64,000 nt of DNA, taken from NCBI GenBank assembly GCA_946811185.2, contig OX328109.1:33836129-33900128 (forward strand), read 5' to 3'. Shown here piece by piece: positions 40,936 to 53,087 of the stretch. The position numbers and the translations under genes are program-made. The stretch comes from Hippopus hippopus (taxonomy: Eukaryota > Mollusca > Bivalvia > Cardiida > Cardiidae). Every line of letters begins with the position of its first letter. The first letter of the stretch is position 1. The notes under the pieces are model-generated. The model made no database searches, was not told the DNA's origin, and saw only the letters and a program-made list of their open reading frames with translations.

Positions 40936-43900
40936 AACGACAAAAAGTTGGACTGGAGCAAATTGTAAGCATTTGCAAAGGACAACTTCAGTGTATCTTT
41001 AGCGGTGATTTTTGCATTTGATAGGGTAGGAAACATTGTGGGAAAATGAGAAAATGCTGGTTACCAGCATTTTCTCCTTTTCCCACAAAGTTTTCAAAAG
41101 CCTTTTTTTCACATTTTCAGATATCCTTGGCTAGCTCTTAATAGCACTGTTTTGTCCTCTCAAAGAACTCTTCAACGGAGAACATAGGTGAGTAGCCCAT
41201 TACTTGTGTTGCTTTGTCATATTTAAAAAAGAAAGTTCCGTTTAAATTTCGAATGGCATTTGCCGATACTGAAATATTTTTCTTCACACCACAAACAGAC
41301 AAGAAAAGAAGTGTAAAATATATGATATGCATGCAGAATAAAGCAACATAGTATGGTACTTTCAATTTAGACATTTTGTAGTCACATGCTTCCACAAAAG
41401 GCCTCTGAAATTCAACCATGTTTTGACATGGAGTGTCATCTGCTACATAGAAAACTTGACCAGCAATACATTTTGTGTTATTCTGTGACTCTGTTGGTCT
41501 TTTCAGTTCTATATTACTTCCATACTCCCTTGTATTTTCTGTAAAGCTCTTTTCACTAGTTGCCTCAATATCTTTCCATTCCTTCCATAAACATCTTTCT
41601 GCACAAATGAAGGCCCATGCAACATTTCCAACGTATGCCTGTTGTTTCCACAGTTTATTCGATAGAATGTTCCACCAGCATCTTTAATACCTTGAAAAAC
41701 TTTTGACATGTAAGTGTCGTCCAGCTCGCCGTACATTAAAAGTGGCCGGATGCATGCTGTTAAAAAATGGTCACCTATAACAAGGTTTTAAAACGCTCCA
41801 ATTATCAAATTTTACAAGCATTTGTTCTTCAATAATTCTTCTTATGCTGTTCATGACCATAGATGTGTGTTGTGGAGAGTGAAAAGTAAGATCAGTCTCC
41901 ATTTATGTGAGGTCTGATTTTGCTCTACACTCCTCGCTACTTAAGCTTTACTTTCTGTCATGTGGACCCAATTCAATTTAAACAAACTTTACAAAATTTA
42001 TTTTTGAAATAGCCAACAATTTAAACTTGGCAGGATAAGGGTTAAAGCATGATATTTCTGTGTACTCATTAGAACTGTCTCCATGAGAAGGAAGGAATCA
42101 TGTAGATTGATTAATATCAATTGTTAACCTTCCCAAAACAACAAATTTTAGATTCTTTCAAATTCAAAACATTTGCAGGAAACAATTTCAAAACAGGCAC
42201 AGATGAACTTTTAAAAGCTCTCTGATTTGGTAGAAGAGATGTGGGAAAAGGAGATGTTAGTTACCAGCATTTCCTCCTTTCGACTCAATGTTTTCAAAAG
42301 TTTTCTTCTACAGGGTCGTTAAACTCTGAAATGTGTGGTAAAGGGTTAAACTTTTTTCCAGAATCAAGCTGAATATAAAGAAGTTTAAACAGTAAACTTT
42401 CAAGTAGATGCTTCACTTACCTATCTTATGTTTTCAAAACCTTACTAAGCAAGTCTTTTTAAAAAACTATGAGACCCCCTCTACAAAAAAAAAAAAAAAA
42501 AAAATCACCAGTTGAGCCATGTTTAATTTGTCATCTGCAATTCAATTTGAGCAAGTCAAAAACTTTGCCGTCTGGTACAGAGTTGATACTTACAATTAGC
42601 CTGCAGCAGTAGCTGCTCAATCGCATATTTAGTTGACGCATACTCCACAAATAACGGTCTTTTTGGTAAAGGCGTTTCCTCATCACCAATGATCACATTT
42701 TGCTCCCTACTGATTGCAATGCCATATGATCTGCATCCAATTAACCTTTGAACTCCAGAGGTTCCCACTGCTGCAAGGAGTGTTGTCATCGTACCTATTA
42801 AAGAAATCTTTTGTGTAACCCTTCATCAAAAATTGACAAAATTCTAGACTTTTCCAGATTTAAAGCATTTTTAGATGACAAATTTAATGTAGATTTAGCT
42901 CAAAAGATGATCTCTGTTTTTGATTTTGTAGAAACTGTGAGGGAGAAGTAGGAAAAAATATGGTTTACCGGCATTATCTCCTTTCCAGACAACTAGCTCA
43001 AACATGAGATTAGTTGGATAAGTTTTAAGCCTTCATCAGAGGAGACCATCTTTAGAAATACAGATTCTAAAACTTTGTTGGACAAAGAGAAGAGTCTGGT
43101 TACCAGCATTTGCAGACTGCAAAAGTGAATGGGAGTTTAAACATTGTGGGAAAAACAGAAAATATCAGTTATCAGCATTTGCAGACAGCAAAAGTAAAAG
43201 GAGCTGAATTGATGAGATTTGCTGTTTAAAGTTTACAAAACATACATACAGGAGTAGGAAAAGAAGAAATCTTGTTTATCAGTAATTTCTCCTTTTTTGG
43301 CAATGTTTTCAAAAGCAAATATTTTGTAACAAGCAATTGCTCCTTTTCCCAACATCTTTTCTATACTATTAAAAAAAGGCTAATTTTCTTTCCTCAAAAC
43401 ATTTGTCCTTAAACTTTTGTAATTTGCAACATATTTTGCTGGGTCTAAAAATAGCTATACAGGAATAGGTTAAAGAGGGTCATTCAGAAGCGCAACAAAA
43501 CTTTTTTACCCTTAACATGGACTTCTTCTAGCCTCGCCTTATCAGGAAACATGGACGAATCTGTAACACCCGCAAGATGGATGACACTTTGACACCCTTC
43601 CATGGCTTTCTTCATTAACCTTACATTAGTGATGCTGCCAACATAGGATTTCACAGGTTTGGTGGGAGTGTAATCTACAATAACAAAATCTTTAACTTAA
43701 CCTGTGTGGCTCTGAAGCTCAAACTAAATCTGTTTAAGATTCTGTTTCAGAATTTGGCATTGGCAGTTGAGAATGTCACATGATCAACAACACAGTCATG
43801 TAGATTATTTGAGATCCAATTCAAACAAGTGCAATGGTATCACATCTGATCTCATAAAAATATGAGTGCCTGGGTCAGTATTCATCAACCATTCTTAACA

Positions 43901-44189
43901 GCATTCTTGGTCTCAATTTAGATTTAGAAAGTATCACAACTTGGTTTAGCCAATCAGCAGTTGTGTTACTTTCAAATTTAGATAACTCCTGCGAACAAGA
44001 CTGAAAATGTTTTTCGGCGTAGCTGAGTGTGCTGGCTTCTGACCAACTTTTTAGTTCCGATAAAAAAGAATAAATTGAAATTTGTAGTAAGTCAAAAATG
44101 TAGACATGTTTATTTTAAGGACCCTTGCTTATTTGCATGCAAATTTGTGCCGTTTATATTTTAGCCTAGCACAAAGTGCTCAAGGTGAG

Positions 44190-45345
44190 CTTATGTGATC
44201 ATGCTGTGTCCATTGTGCGTCGTCTGTCCTGCGTCATGCATTGTCCAGGTGTCAATATTTACCTTGTGTGCACTCTAGAGGCCACATTTTCAGTCAGTTA
44301 CTCATGAAACTTGGTCTGAATATTTGTCTTGATGATATCTCAGACAAGATTGAAAATGGGTCATGTGGGGTCAAAAAGTAGGTCACAGGGCTAAATCTTA
44401 GAACAACCTCATGTGCACTCTAGAGACCACATTTTCAGTCTGATGCTCATGAGAATTTGTCAGAATATTTGTTTTGATAATATCTCGGACAAGTATGAAA
44501 TTGAGTTATGTTGGGTCATAAAGTAGGTCACAAGGTAAAATCTTAGAAAACCTTATGTGCACTCTAGAGGCCATATTTTCAGCCTAATATTCATTAAACT
44601 TATTCGGAATGTTTGTCTTGATCTAAGTACAAGTTTGAAATAGGGTGTTGTCGAATAAGAGTATGTAACTAAGCTAATTCTTTGAAAAACCTTGTGGGTT
44701 GTATAAAGGCCACATTTTCAGCCTGATACTCATGAAAGTTGGTTAGAAAATTTGTCTTGATGATGTCCTGGATAGGTTTGAAACTGGGTCATGTCCTGTC
44801 AAAGAGTAGGTCACTGGGCCAAATCTGTTCAAAAACCCTGTTTGCACTATAGAGGCCACATTTTGAGCCTGATATTCATGAAACCTAGTCAGAATGTTTG
44901 TCTTGATGATATCTTAATCAAGTTTGAAATTGGGTCATGTTGGGTCAAAGAGTAGGTCACTGGGCCAAATCAGTGAAAAACTTGTGTGCAATGTAGAGGC
45001 CGCATATTCAGCCTAATACTTATGAAACTAGGTCAGAAAGGTTGTCTTTTTGAAATCTCAGACAGGTTTGAAATTGGGTCACAAAAGATCAAAAACTAGG
45101 TCACTTGGCCAAATCTTAGAAAAAACTTGTGTGCAGTTTAGAGACCAAATTTTCAGTTTGATAGTCATGAAACATTATCAGAATGTTTGTCTTGATGATC
45201 TCACAAGTTCAAAAGTATGTCAAGTTAGTCAAAATAGTAGGTCACTTAAACACATGTGTTTTACATCATTAAAACCAGGATCTCTTCAGCTTTATTAACG
45301 ATAGATGACTTTACTCAGGTGAGCGCTTTAGGGCCAATGGCCCTC
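44190..45345. repeat. Degenerate tandem array, unit about 145 bp, about seven units
   Basis: The unit order is gtgcactctagaggccacat, ttttcagcctgatactcatg, aaacttggtcagaat, tgtcttgatgatatct, gaaattgggtcatgt, agtaggtcac, ggccaaatctta. Bounded on the left by caaggtgagcttatgtgatca and on the right by aggtgagcgctttagggccaatggccctc. It lies upstream of exon 2, in intron 1 of dehydrogenase copy 2. Confidence 0.8.
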
Positions 45346-45442
45346 TTATTTAAAGATATTTCTTGTTAAGAATGGTTTGTGAACTCATCTTGTCTTTTTA
45401 ACACCAGTATTACACCTTTTTTAACCTAATTTAGAAATATCT

Positions 45443-45551
45443 CCTTATCAAACAGTGTAGATCCAAGATCAGACTGCATTTTCTGTGTAGTCTGATCTTG
45501 ATCCACACTGTCTGCAAAAGGTCCTTAAGGCACACTTAGCAGACTAAAGGT
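45443..45551. repeat. Hairpin repeat, family 2
   Basis: Arms gtagatccaagatcagactgc and gtctgatcttgatccacac, with acagtg/cactgt outside. Its right half ends cttagcagactaaaggttaa, like the full element at 34431-34641. Confidence 0.7.
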
Positions 45552-45606
45552 TAATACAATGATAGCTCAAAACTGAGGAGTGAAAAGCTTTTTACTAAAA
45601 TAATAT

Positions 45607-45870
45607 GGCCTGTAACACGCGAAAAGGGACATTCGTACATTTGCGTAAAGTGTCGTCTCGGATCAGCCTGTGCAGTGCGCGCAGGCTAATCCGAAACGAC
45701 ACTTTCCATTTTTATGCAATTTTCTGTTTTGCGCAAGTCTACTGTAGCACAAAATCTAATGTAGTCATAAAGTGCCGTCTCGGATTTGCCTTCGCAGACT
45801 GCGCAGGCTGATCCGAGACGACACTTTACGCAAATGTCCGAATGCCCCTTTTCGTGTGTTGCAGGCCAAT
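45607..45870. mobile_element. MITE with about 22-bp inverted ends and two internal hairpins
   Basis: Ends ggcctgtaacacgcgaaaaggg and the inverted ccccttttcgtgtgttgcaggcc. Inside, cgtctcggatcagcctgtgcag and its partners form two hairpins, each with a tgcgcaggct centre. Noncoding; target duplication not clear. Confidence 0.7.
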
Positions 45871-45894
45871 TATGATCCACATACATTCTGGTTA

Positions 45895-46092
45895 AAAGGG
45901 GGTTTTAATGCATCTGTGTGACAACTGAAACGTGAGGTAAACTGTTCATTTGAAAGTTGCCATGTAGACAATCGTCCAATAGCAAAAAGTTTTGACCCAG
46001 GTCACCCTGTGTGGACTGCGAAGGCTGACCTGGGCCAATCCTTTTTGCAGGTGCATTAAACCCTCTTTGCACAGAGCGTGGACTATATACTT
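45895..46092. repeat. Dispersed repeat with gatgcattaaaccc ends
   Basis: The ends are ggggttttaatgcatctgtg and aggtgcattaaaccctcttt. An internal hairpin is formed by gacccaggtcaccctgtg and gaaggctgacctgggcc. Relatives near 9180, 31140-31400, 54500-54600 and 62140-62410. Confidence 0.6.
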
Positions 46093-46744
46093 TTTGGCAC
46101 GTCTATAGATGTGGGAGCAGACAGGCTGAAAAAGTTTAATCATTTGTTATAGAAATCTAGATTCTTCAGAATCGTTAAACAGGGGTTTGTTTGGAAAAGG
46201 GATTAGTTACCAAGTTTGTTGACAAGAGGAACAAGATCCACAACTCTGATTGCAGTCACATGATCTGCATGTGTGTCCAAAAGTTTGACCACGTGCTGTC
46301 CCAAAAACCCAGCTACACCTGTAACCATGACAACACACCTGTCTGTCTGGTAAGCCATCTTTTAACTGTTTTGGCTCTAGAAAATAATGAAGGAAAATAG
46401 GACTCTGGTGATATGTTAGGAATTATCTAACTTGTAGAGTGCTGAATTAATGAAAACAGTTTAAGAATCCTCCACTTTGATTTGGACACCTATACGATAT
46501 AGGCATAGAAGTTTATTGCTTATAGAAATATAGTGCGGTGAAACTTACACCCTTTGTAATACTGGTTAAGTTCAAATAGCAAAAACTACAAATATTTTCA
46601 GGAGAGCAAAATGTTTCTTCAGAATGAAAAGGAAAATCCTGTGGGGAAGAAACGAGAGAGAATGAAAATGAAGGATTTCAAGATCGAACCCCTGAAGAAC
46701 ACCGTGACCATGACTTAAAAAAAAATTCATACTGTCTACTAAGC

Positions 46745-47080
46745 CCACTGGGCCACTGAAGCAGTTGAGTTCAACAAGAAAAAATTATTTATATATATAT
46801 ATATATATACCCCCCTCTAAAACAATCCGAACGCCGTTTTTTCACTATTGTCATTGTTTGGAAAAATAGTAGTTGAAAAGTAATGTCTATTTTGAAGGCT
46901 GATATTTTGAAGGGCCCTGGAAGCAGATGAGTTCAACAAGAAAAAATTATCTATTTATATATCCACCCCCTCTAAAACAATCTGAACGCCGTTTTTTTCA
47001 CGTGACCATGAAAAATACCACTGTCATTGCTTGGAAAAATAGTAGTTGAAAAGTAAAGTTATTATCTATTTTGAAGGCTG
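46745..47080. repeat. Direct repeat of about 160 bp plus (TA)n
   Basis: gagttcaacaagaaaaaatt .. ccctctaaaacaat .. gaacgccgtttttt .. tggaaaaatagtagttgaaa .. attttgaaggctgatat occurs twice, at about 46768-46910 and 46929-47085. The first copy has a (ta)n run. Confidence 0.8.
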
Positions 47081-47085
47081 ATATG

Positions 47086-48170
47086 CAATCCTAAGTAGAC
47101 CGGCACATATTTCTGATAGAAACATGCCAAGTAATATCAAAATTAAGCTCGACTTTGAATGAGACAAGAGATCAGACTGTGAACCTTTCAGCCCCGGGCT
47201 TTTTCGCCCCTATTTTCAAACTGAATTTTCTCTGTTGTCCAGTTTAGCCCTCACGCTCCACATTGATACTTTGCATGTGTCGAGACCATCAATGGGCGAT
47301 GTAAACGTAGTCGGGAATCACAGCACAGTTTGCTGCATAAACCAGCAAGACAACTTTTCAAGAGCCAGTGGTACCTGTTGCATAAAAGGGAAAAACACAC
47401 AAGTGCCCCGTTCTCTCCATTACATTTTTGAACACATCAAAAACAAAATTCTGTTTAAGAACAATCTGAATTTTAATAATGGTAAATTGAAGACATTTTG
47501 ACAGGCATAGTGGGGTTAGACTCAGTAGAAAAGAATAAGGAGCAGTTCTGCTTTGTGCAGTCAGGGGTAATAATTTAACTTTGGTTTTGGAATAGCCTGA
47601 TAGTTTTGGAAGGTTTAATCAGTTATATTGGCATGAGTAGGCTGAGAGAGGAACAACAAAAGGAAGGGGGGTGGTCACATTGACGGTCAAATGCATACGG
47701 CTAGCCAGGGCTAAGGCTCATAATATGTCACGAGCCGACATGTACCTCAACTGAATGCAACTACATAGTTGAACCCCTATATTGTCCGCAACAATTTTAC
47801 GGAGACTAGAATCTGAAGATGGTTTCCATGACAATACACTCTTATATGGCACTTACTTGCACAGGGAAAATTAACTTTTACATTTGCAACACCAATATGG
47901 CTGTTTTTCCTGAAATTAGAAAACAGTAACAAACCACTAAAATTTTCTTCTAATCAGAATGACAAAATAATTAATGTCAATAGACAGATATGTGCAGAAA
48001 TGGACTGGAATGGCAAACTTTACAAAAATTCACATTTAGAGCTTTTGAAAACATTGTGGAAACAAGAGAAAACGCTGATAACCAGAATTTTTGCCTTTTG
48101 CCACAATGTTTTCTATCCTTTTTAATAGACTGGAATGGCAAACTTTACACAAACTAGCATTTGGTTTTTG
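47086..48170. other. Gene-free stretch, no clear feature
   Basis: No exon with splice signals and no recognised protein motif. The 88-aa open frame at 47235-47501 has no family resemblance I can see. A partial hairpin MITE lies at about 48035-48125. Confidence 0.4.
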
Positions 48171-48785
48171 TGTGCGGATAAGTGCAATAATTATGTAAGT
48201 GGGTGAACGTCCACTGAAACCAGTTCCGGACTCTAGTCATGTATCAATGTCGTCTGCGTTTTAGAGATTCAGCCGTGTCATAACAGACTCAAGGATCATA
48301 ATGTCTATTTTCCACATATTCAGAGCCACAGCCTGGATGGACAAACTTATTTTACGTAAACACGACTTTAGGGATTCAACCATGTCATTACGGGCCAAGG
48401 GCACATAATGCCTATTTGGCACAAATATTCAGAGCCACAGCATGGCCATGCAAAATTATTGTGAATTAACACTACATGTACAGACAAAAGCCGGGGTTTG
48501 TTAATGAGGAATAAAACCAATGTCGAACTCTAGTCTACATAGCAATGTCATCTGCTCTGAAGAGATTCCATTATGTCATTATGGGTCAAGGGCACATAAT
48601 GCGTATTTGGCACACATATTTAGAGCCACAGCATGGCTAGGCAGAATCATTGTGGGTAAACACTACAGTTACAAAGAAATGGGGGTTTTGAATGAGGAAT
48701 AAAACCAATTTCGAACTCTATTCTGCATAGCAATGTCGTCTGCGCTTTTGGAATTCAAGCATGTCATTACGGGTGTTTGTGTCAT
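48171..48785. repeat. Three direct copies of a roughly 180-270-bp unit
   Basis: Repeated phrases: aatgtcgtctgcg, gattcagccgtgtcat, acgggtcaagggcacataatg, catatttagagccacagcatgg, aacactac. Copies start near 48215, 48365 (partial) and 48540, with another beginning at 48725. Confidence 0.6.
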
Positions 48786-48811
48786 TGTGGGATGGAAACC
48801 AGGACATTAAG

Positions 48812-50396
48812 TTATCGATTAAAAAGGACAAAAACTTTGTCAGATTGTGTAAATATGTTTTATTACCACTATGTTTCAATTTCAATACGTAATATTTCAT
48901 AATTACTGTGAAATTTGTTCTTCTTTACTCTCGAAGATCAGGAGGTTACGTATTTACGGCACACCATGAGAGAATTTCCTCGCCACAGCATTTCAATTAA
49001 AATACAACGAGTAAATAACCATAAATACTTGTTTTATTGGTTATTGATTACTACATCTTTAAATTTCAATAAGATTTATTTTGTATTTTGCAAGAAATTT
49101 GGTATTACAAATAATCCTACTCGACGAGTGAAACAAGGGAAGTATTATTTATTAACAAGGGAAACAATCCATGTATTTATGAACACACAGAACATTGTTA
49201 ATGTGTACTATCTGATTACAACCTACACTTCCTGAAACAAAAACTGAAATCATCTGACACTGAGAAAGAAAGCCTGTGTAAAGATCGTGGGAAAACGCCT
49301 TTAAAAACATTGTGCAAAAGTGAAAAATACTGGTAAGCAGTATTTTCTCCTTTTTCCACAATGTTTTCCTATATTCTCAAAACAAATATATATATATATG
49401 CTTATAATTTCTTGTGTAAAGAACATGACGAAAGATTAGTCCTTATCTCTTATTATTACAGATATCCATACTGTTCATGAAGAATTATTGCAAACAATAC
49501 ACAAATGTAGCATACTGTCTAGTAAGATTTTGTATACAACAATCTTCACTTAATCACATACATGACTGTGGACATTTTACGAAGAGGAGGCAAAGTTCAA
49601 ATACATTAACTTGACTGTTACACCTTACAGCTGCTAATGCTGATGCAGGGATCTATTGCAGACAACGTAGATCAAGATCAGAAACGTGTAGTAAGACGAT
49701 TCACAGTCCGATCAAGATTATTCTCCCCCTCTTAAAAATAAGTAATATTTGGATTTATCCTTTCGAATTGAGGGTTTCATTTTAGTTATTTAGTAAGTCT
49801 TGAAACATTTTTAAATGGCTAAGCGTTCTACACTTTGTTGCTAACTGTTCTGAATTATGTTGAATAAACGACTTCATTCTACTATAGAACTATATTGAGA
49901 CGTTATTATTATGATTCTCGTGCATATATAATAGTATATAATAATATACATAATAAAAATGATACAACATATATTAAACATTTATTTCATCCAGCTAGGT
50001 CTAATTACATATAACAAAGCTCGTTCTATGTTCGAAAGAACGTGGATTGCTTCCCTTGTTAATTGCTTCCCTTGTTTTACTTGTCAAGTAGGGTTAGTTA
50101 AAACCCAAAATTTCCTGCAAAATAAAAAATAAATCTTATTAAAAAGTCAAGATGTAGTAATCAATGACCAATTAAACATGTATTTATGGTTATTTACTCG
50201 TTGTATTTTACTTGAAATGCTGTGGCGAGGAAATTCTCCCATGGCGTGCTGAAAATATGTAACCTCCCGATCTTCGTGTGTACAGAAGAACAAATTTCAG
50301 AGTAATTATGATATATTACGTATTGAGATTGAATCATAGTGGCAATATAGCATATTTACACAATCTGACTAAGTTTTTGTCCTTTTTAATCGATAA
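48812..50396. mobile_element. 1.6-kb element with about 360-bp inverted arms
   Basis: The arms at 48812-49173 and 50041-50396 are inverted copies: ttatcgattaaaaaggac outside; gtcagattgtgtaaatatg, gaatttcctcgccacagca and gtaaataaccataaatac inside. The 867-bp centre contains a MITE fragment (about 49275-49375) and AT-rich DNA but no coding potential. No clear target duplication at the edges. Likely a fold-back or long-TIR non-autonomous transposon. Confidence 0.7.
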
Positions 50397-52185
50397 ATTA
50401 TTGCTCTGGCGTGCAAAGTTTGATATATCATACTTATAGCATAAGAATTGCCTCCCTTTGTTATTTATCAAATTTTTAAATGCAAATATCTTGCAAAGTA
50501 CGATTTTTCCCTCGGTGAAACAAAAATATATGATGTAAAATGCATATCACAGTATTTTTTACTAAGTAATATATTATTTCACTGCTATGGAACAGCTGTG
50601 GCGCGCAAAAACTCCCATGGCGTATAAATTCTCCATGGCGTACTTTAGTAGGACCCTACTGGTATTGTTCAGCTAAATGCAGACTCCATAATCTCGTAGG
50701 CTCAGAGTGGAGACTCAGCGTAAATTGACTACCTGACTATGGTTTGTGTAGAAAGCGAAGGCATTGATTCCAAATGTTCTCACATGTTGTGTATAGCCTG
50801 CCATATTTTACATCTCGGTTTTATCTAGAATCTCGCGATACTAGTTCTATTTTCAGATACATGGCTATGTAGGTTTTGACAGCTATTGGTCGGCGCCTTA
50901 GATGTTTATCTGTCAGCAAAGTTTAACCCGCCCTTGTACTTTGAAATATACTTAGTTTGCTATTTAATTATTACAATATGGTAAATAATGCCGCATTTAC
51001 TTAAAATGTTTCAAAAAATTGCCGCTCGTAAAATTACTACATGCACCGGCTCTCACTGTTTTCAAAAATTTGCCGTGGAATAAGAATGTACCACACCGAT
51101 GCTGCCAGTAATGTGTCAATCGACTACTACGTAAGATATTGCATACTTTTCAATTACCTTTGCGTACCTGGTAGTCCTCGATTTGTCAGATACAAATTAG
51201 TTTGAAACAATCTCGCATTGCTGTCTGTGTATTGAAGTTCGGGTCTTTTCGCCAAATTCCTAAAACGTTCGGCCCGCATGACGAAGCGCGAAAACTCCAT
51301 TTTTAGAAGGTGATGACGTCATCAGCTTCTTATGCCAACCGACAGCCCGTGATGACATATTACTCCTCAGTTTCAAGAAAAATAGGTCCTCATAGATCAA
51401 TCAACGGACGCGTCTGTGTCATTTAATATGTACGAGTAATATAGGAATTAAAAATAAGTCTAAGCCAATAACACAAACAATGAATTTTAGAGTTAATGTC
51501 ATAGAAGTCGCTCTAAATTTGAAATTAGTATCGTTCAGCAGCTTTGACATGACCCAGTTTTTACAGTGTACGTTGCAAATGAATCAGTAAAAGAAACACC
51601 TCCAAAACTCCCAAAACCGCTCGAAAATTACCCAAACACTACTGTCATTACACCTCAAACAACTTTCCTGACATCTAAAACTGCATGTGAAACGCTTAGA
51701 TACATGATTTTATGGAAATTAGCCATGAATTAATGCTATCAATTGCAGTATTTTAGTTCTTTGATCCGCTTTGGGTCGAAGTGTACTTTGATTAATTGTA
51801 GCTGTGCGGTATGTTCTGGGGTAGAAACCGAAAGTAGAGAACGATTGTAATCAATAAAGTTAAAAATCGACATTATGCTGGTTATTGCTGTTGTCCGGAC
51901 TCTAAACAGTGGCGACAAGGATATTTCATTCCCTCAGCAAACAGGAAATATAACCTGAAATATGAAACGCTGGGTAAAATACAGCATTTTCGACCGTACA
52001 TCGACAGCTGGGTGGAGAACGAGGAACAGGTAGAGACTCAAGAGTGGTTTTCTAGATTATAGCAAATAGCATTGATGATAATGATTATACAAGAGCAGAT
52101 TTTTTTATCTCCATATGTTGTAAGACTTACAGCCCACTCTGTAATTTTGTTGAACCTCAAAAGGTTAATGATAAGACTTTCGAAT
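50397..52185. other. Gene-free stretch, relatively repeat-poor
   Basis: Fragments related to the inverted element occur at about 50575-50650 (cccatggcgta twice). A palindromic CRE-like TGACGTCA occurs at 51312. Nothing else is recognised. Its lower repeat load than the rest of the window may mean promoter or enhancer DNA, but no exon is visible to support that. Confidence 0.35.
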
Positions 52186-52325
52186 TACGGGCGTTTCGTA
52201 CCATGACCATTTCGTACCAGTCACTTTGTACCATAATTTGACCATTTCGTACCATAGGTTATACCATTTCGTACCATAATTTTACCACTTCGTACAATAG
52301 TCATACTGTTTCGTGCCATTTTTGG
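52186..52325. repeat. Short tandem repeat of a ccatttcgtaccat unit
   Basis: About six diverged units of roughly 20-25 bp containing tttcgtaccat. Confidence 0.8.
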
Positions 52326-52697
52326 GACCTATGACAAAGTTTTGACTGAAAAACATCCGTTATGATGATTTTGAAAGAAGAAAAACAAAATCAAAATCAA
52401 AAAACGCTATTTATTCAAGTTAAATTTATATTGAAGTGAAGCAATATATATAAATTTTCACCGAAAAAACAGTTTTAAAGTCAACCACCATGAGTTACAG
52501 ATCAAGTTTGAGTTTCGTTCTGGTCCGCTGATTTTTGACGAAATTACGGGCCCTGGACTTCGAAATTTTTACCAAAAAACAGTTTTCCAGACTTTTTTTC
52601 TCAACGCTGGCAGATATCAGGTATATACATGTAATAAAAATTCAGACTCATCAAAATTGCAAGAATGCATTAACCCTTTACCACACAATCACAAGTC

Positions 52698-53087
52698 TTA
52701 ACCCTTTACCAAACAACCCCTGGTTTTTACGACCCTGAGATAGAAGCCTTTTGAAAACATTGCTGGAAACAAATTTCAATTTTTGAGTTACATTTATTTT
52801 GTCGTCTGCAAGTGCTTTCAATTTTGACCAGTCTAAAATTTTGTTGTTTGGTAAAGGGTTAACTCTTTATCATACAACAAAATTTTAGCCTTGTCCAAAT
52901 TGAAAGCATTTGCTTATTAAAATTAAATCTTACTCAAATCATAAAATTTGTCTTTCATAGCCGGTAGAAAAAATTGTGGGAAAAGGAGAAAATGCTGGTT
53001 ACCAGCATGTTCTCCTTTTTCCACAATGTTTCAAAGGTCTTCTTTCTCAAGATCTTTAAAAGTTGGCATAATGTGGTAAAGGGTTAA
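52698..53087. mobile_element. Two hairpin MITEs sharing one TTAA
   Basis: The first copy is 52698-52862 (its core half-deleted) and the second is 52859-53087. The end of one (ggtaaagggTTAA) and the start of the next (TTAActctttatca) use the same TTAA. This is consistent with insertion of one copy at the edge TTAA of the other. Confidence 0.75.

Larger units (their letters stand above)
41138..46358 (-). pseudogene. 3beta-HSD-family SDR, copy 2 (four exons, frameshifted)
   Basis: Exons on the complement are 46211-46358, 43510-43674, 42594-42794 and 41138-41774. The first three have the same lengths (148, 165, 201) and phases as copy 1 and intact GT..AG signals. TGVAGFLG and YASTK are retained. 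In exon 4 a 10-bp deletion relative to copy 1 falls at about 41641, between two TGTTG repeats, and shifts the frame after RINCGNN. Beyond it the ancestral frame continues cleanly, up to a TAA at 41138-41140, six codons before copy 1's stop. The clean downstream frame suggests the break is recent. Copies are clearly similar but not identical, so the duplication is not brand new. Confidence 0.82.

Noticed and set aside
47235..47501. 88-aa open frame
   Set aside because: No recognised motif, splice structure or neighbouring exons. Length is within chance expectation.
51308..51322. CRE-like TGACGTCA as a promoter (also at 63084)
   Set aside because: A single 8-bp palindrome with no adjacent first exon is too weak to call a promoter.
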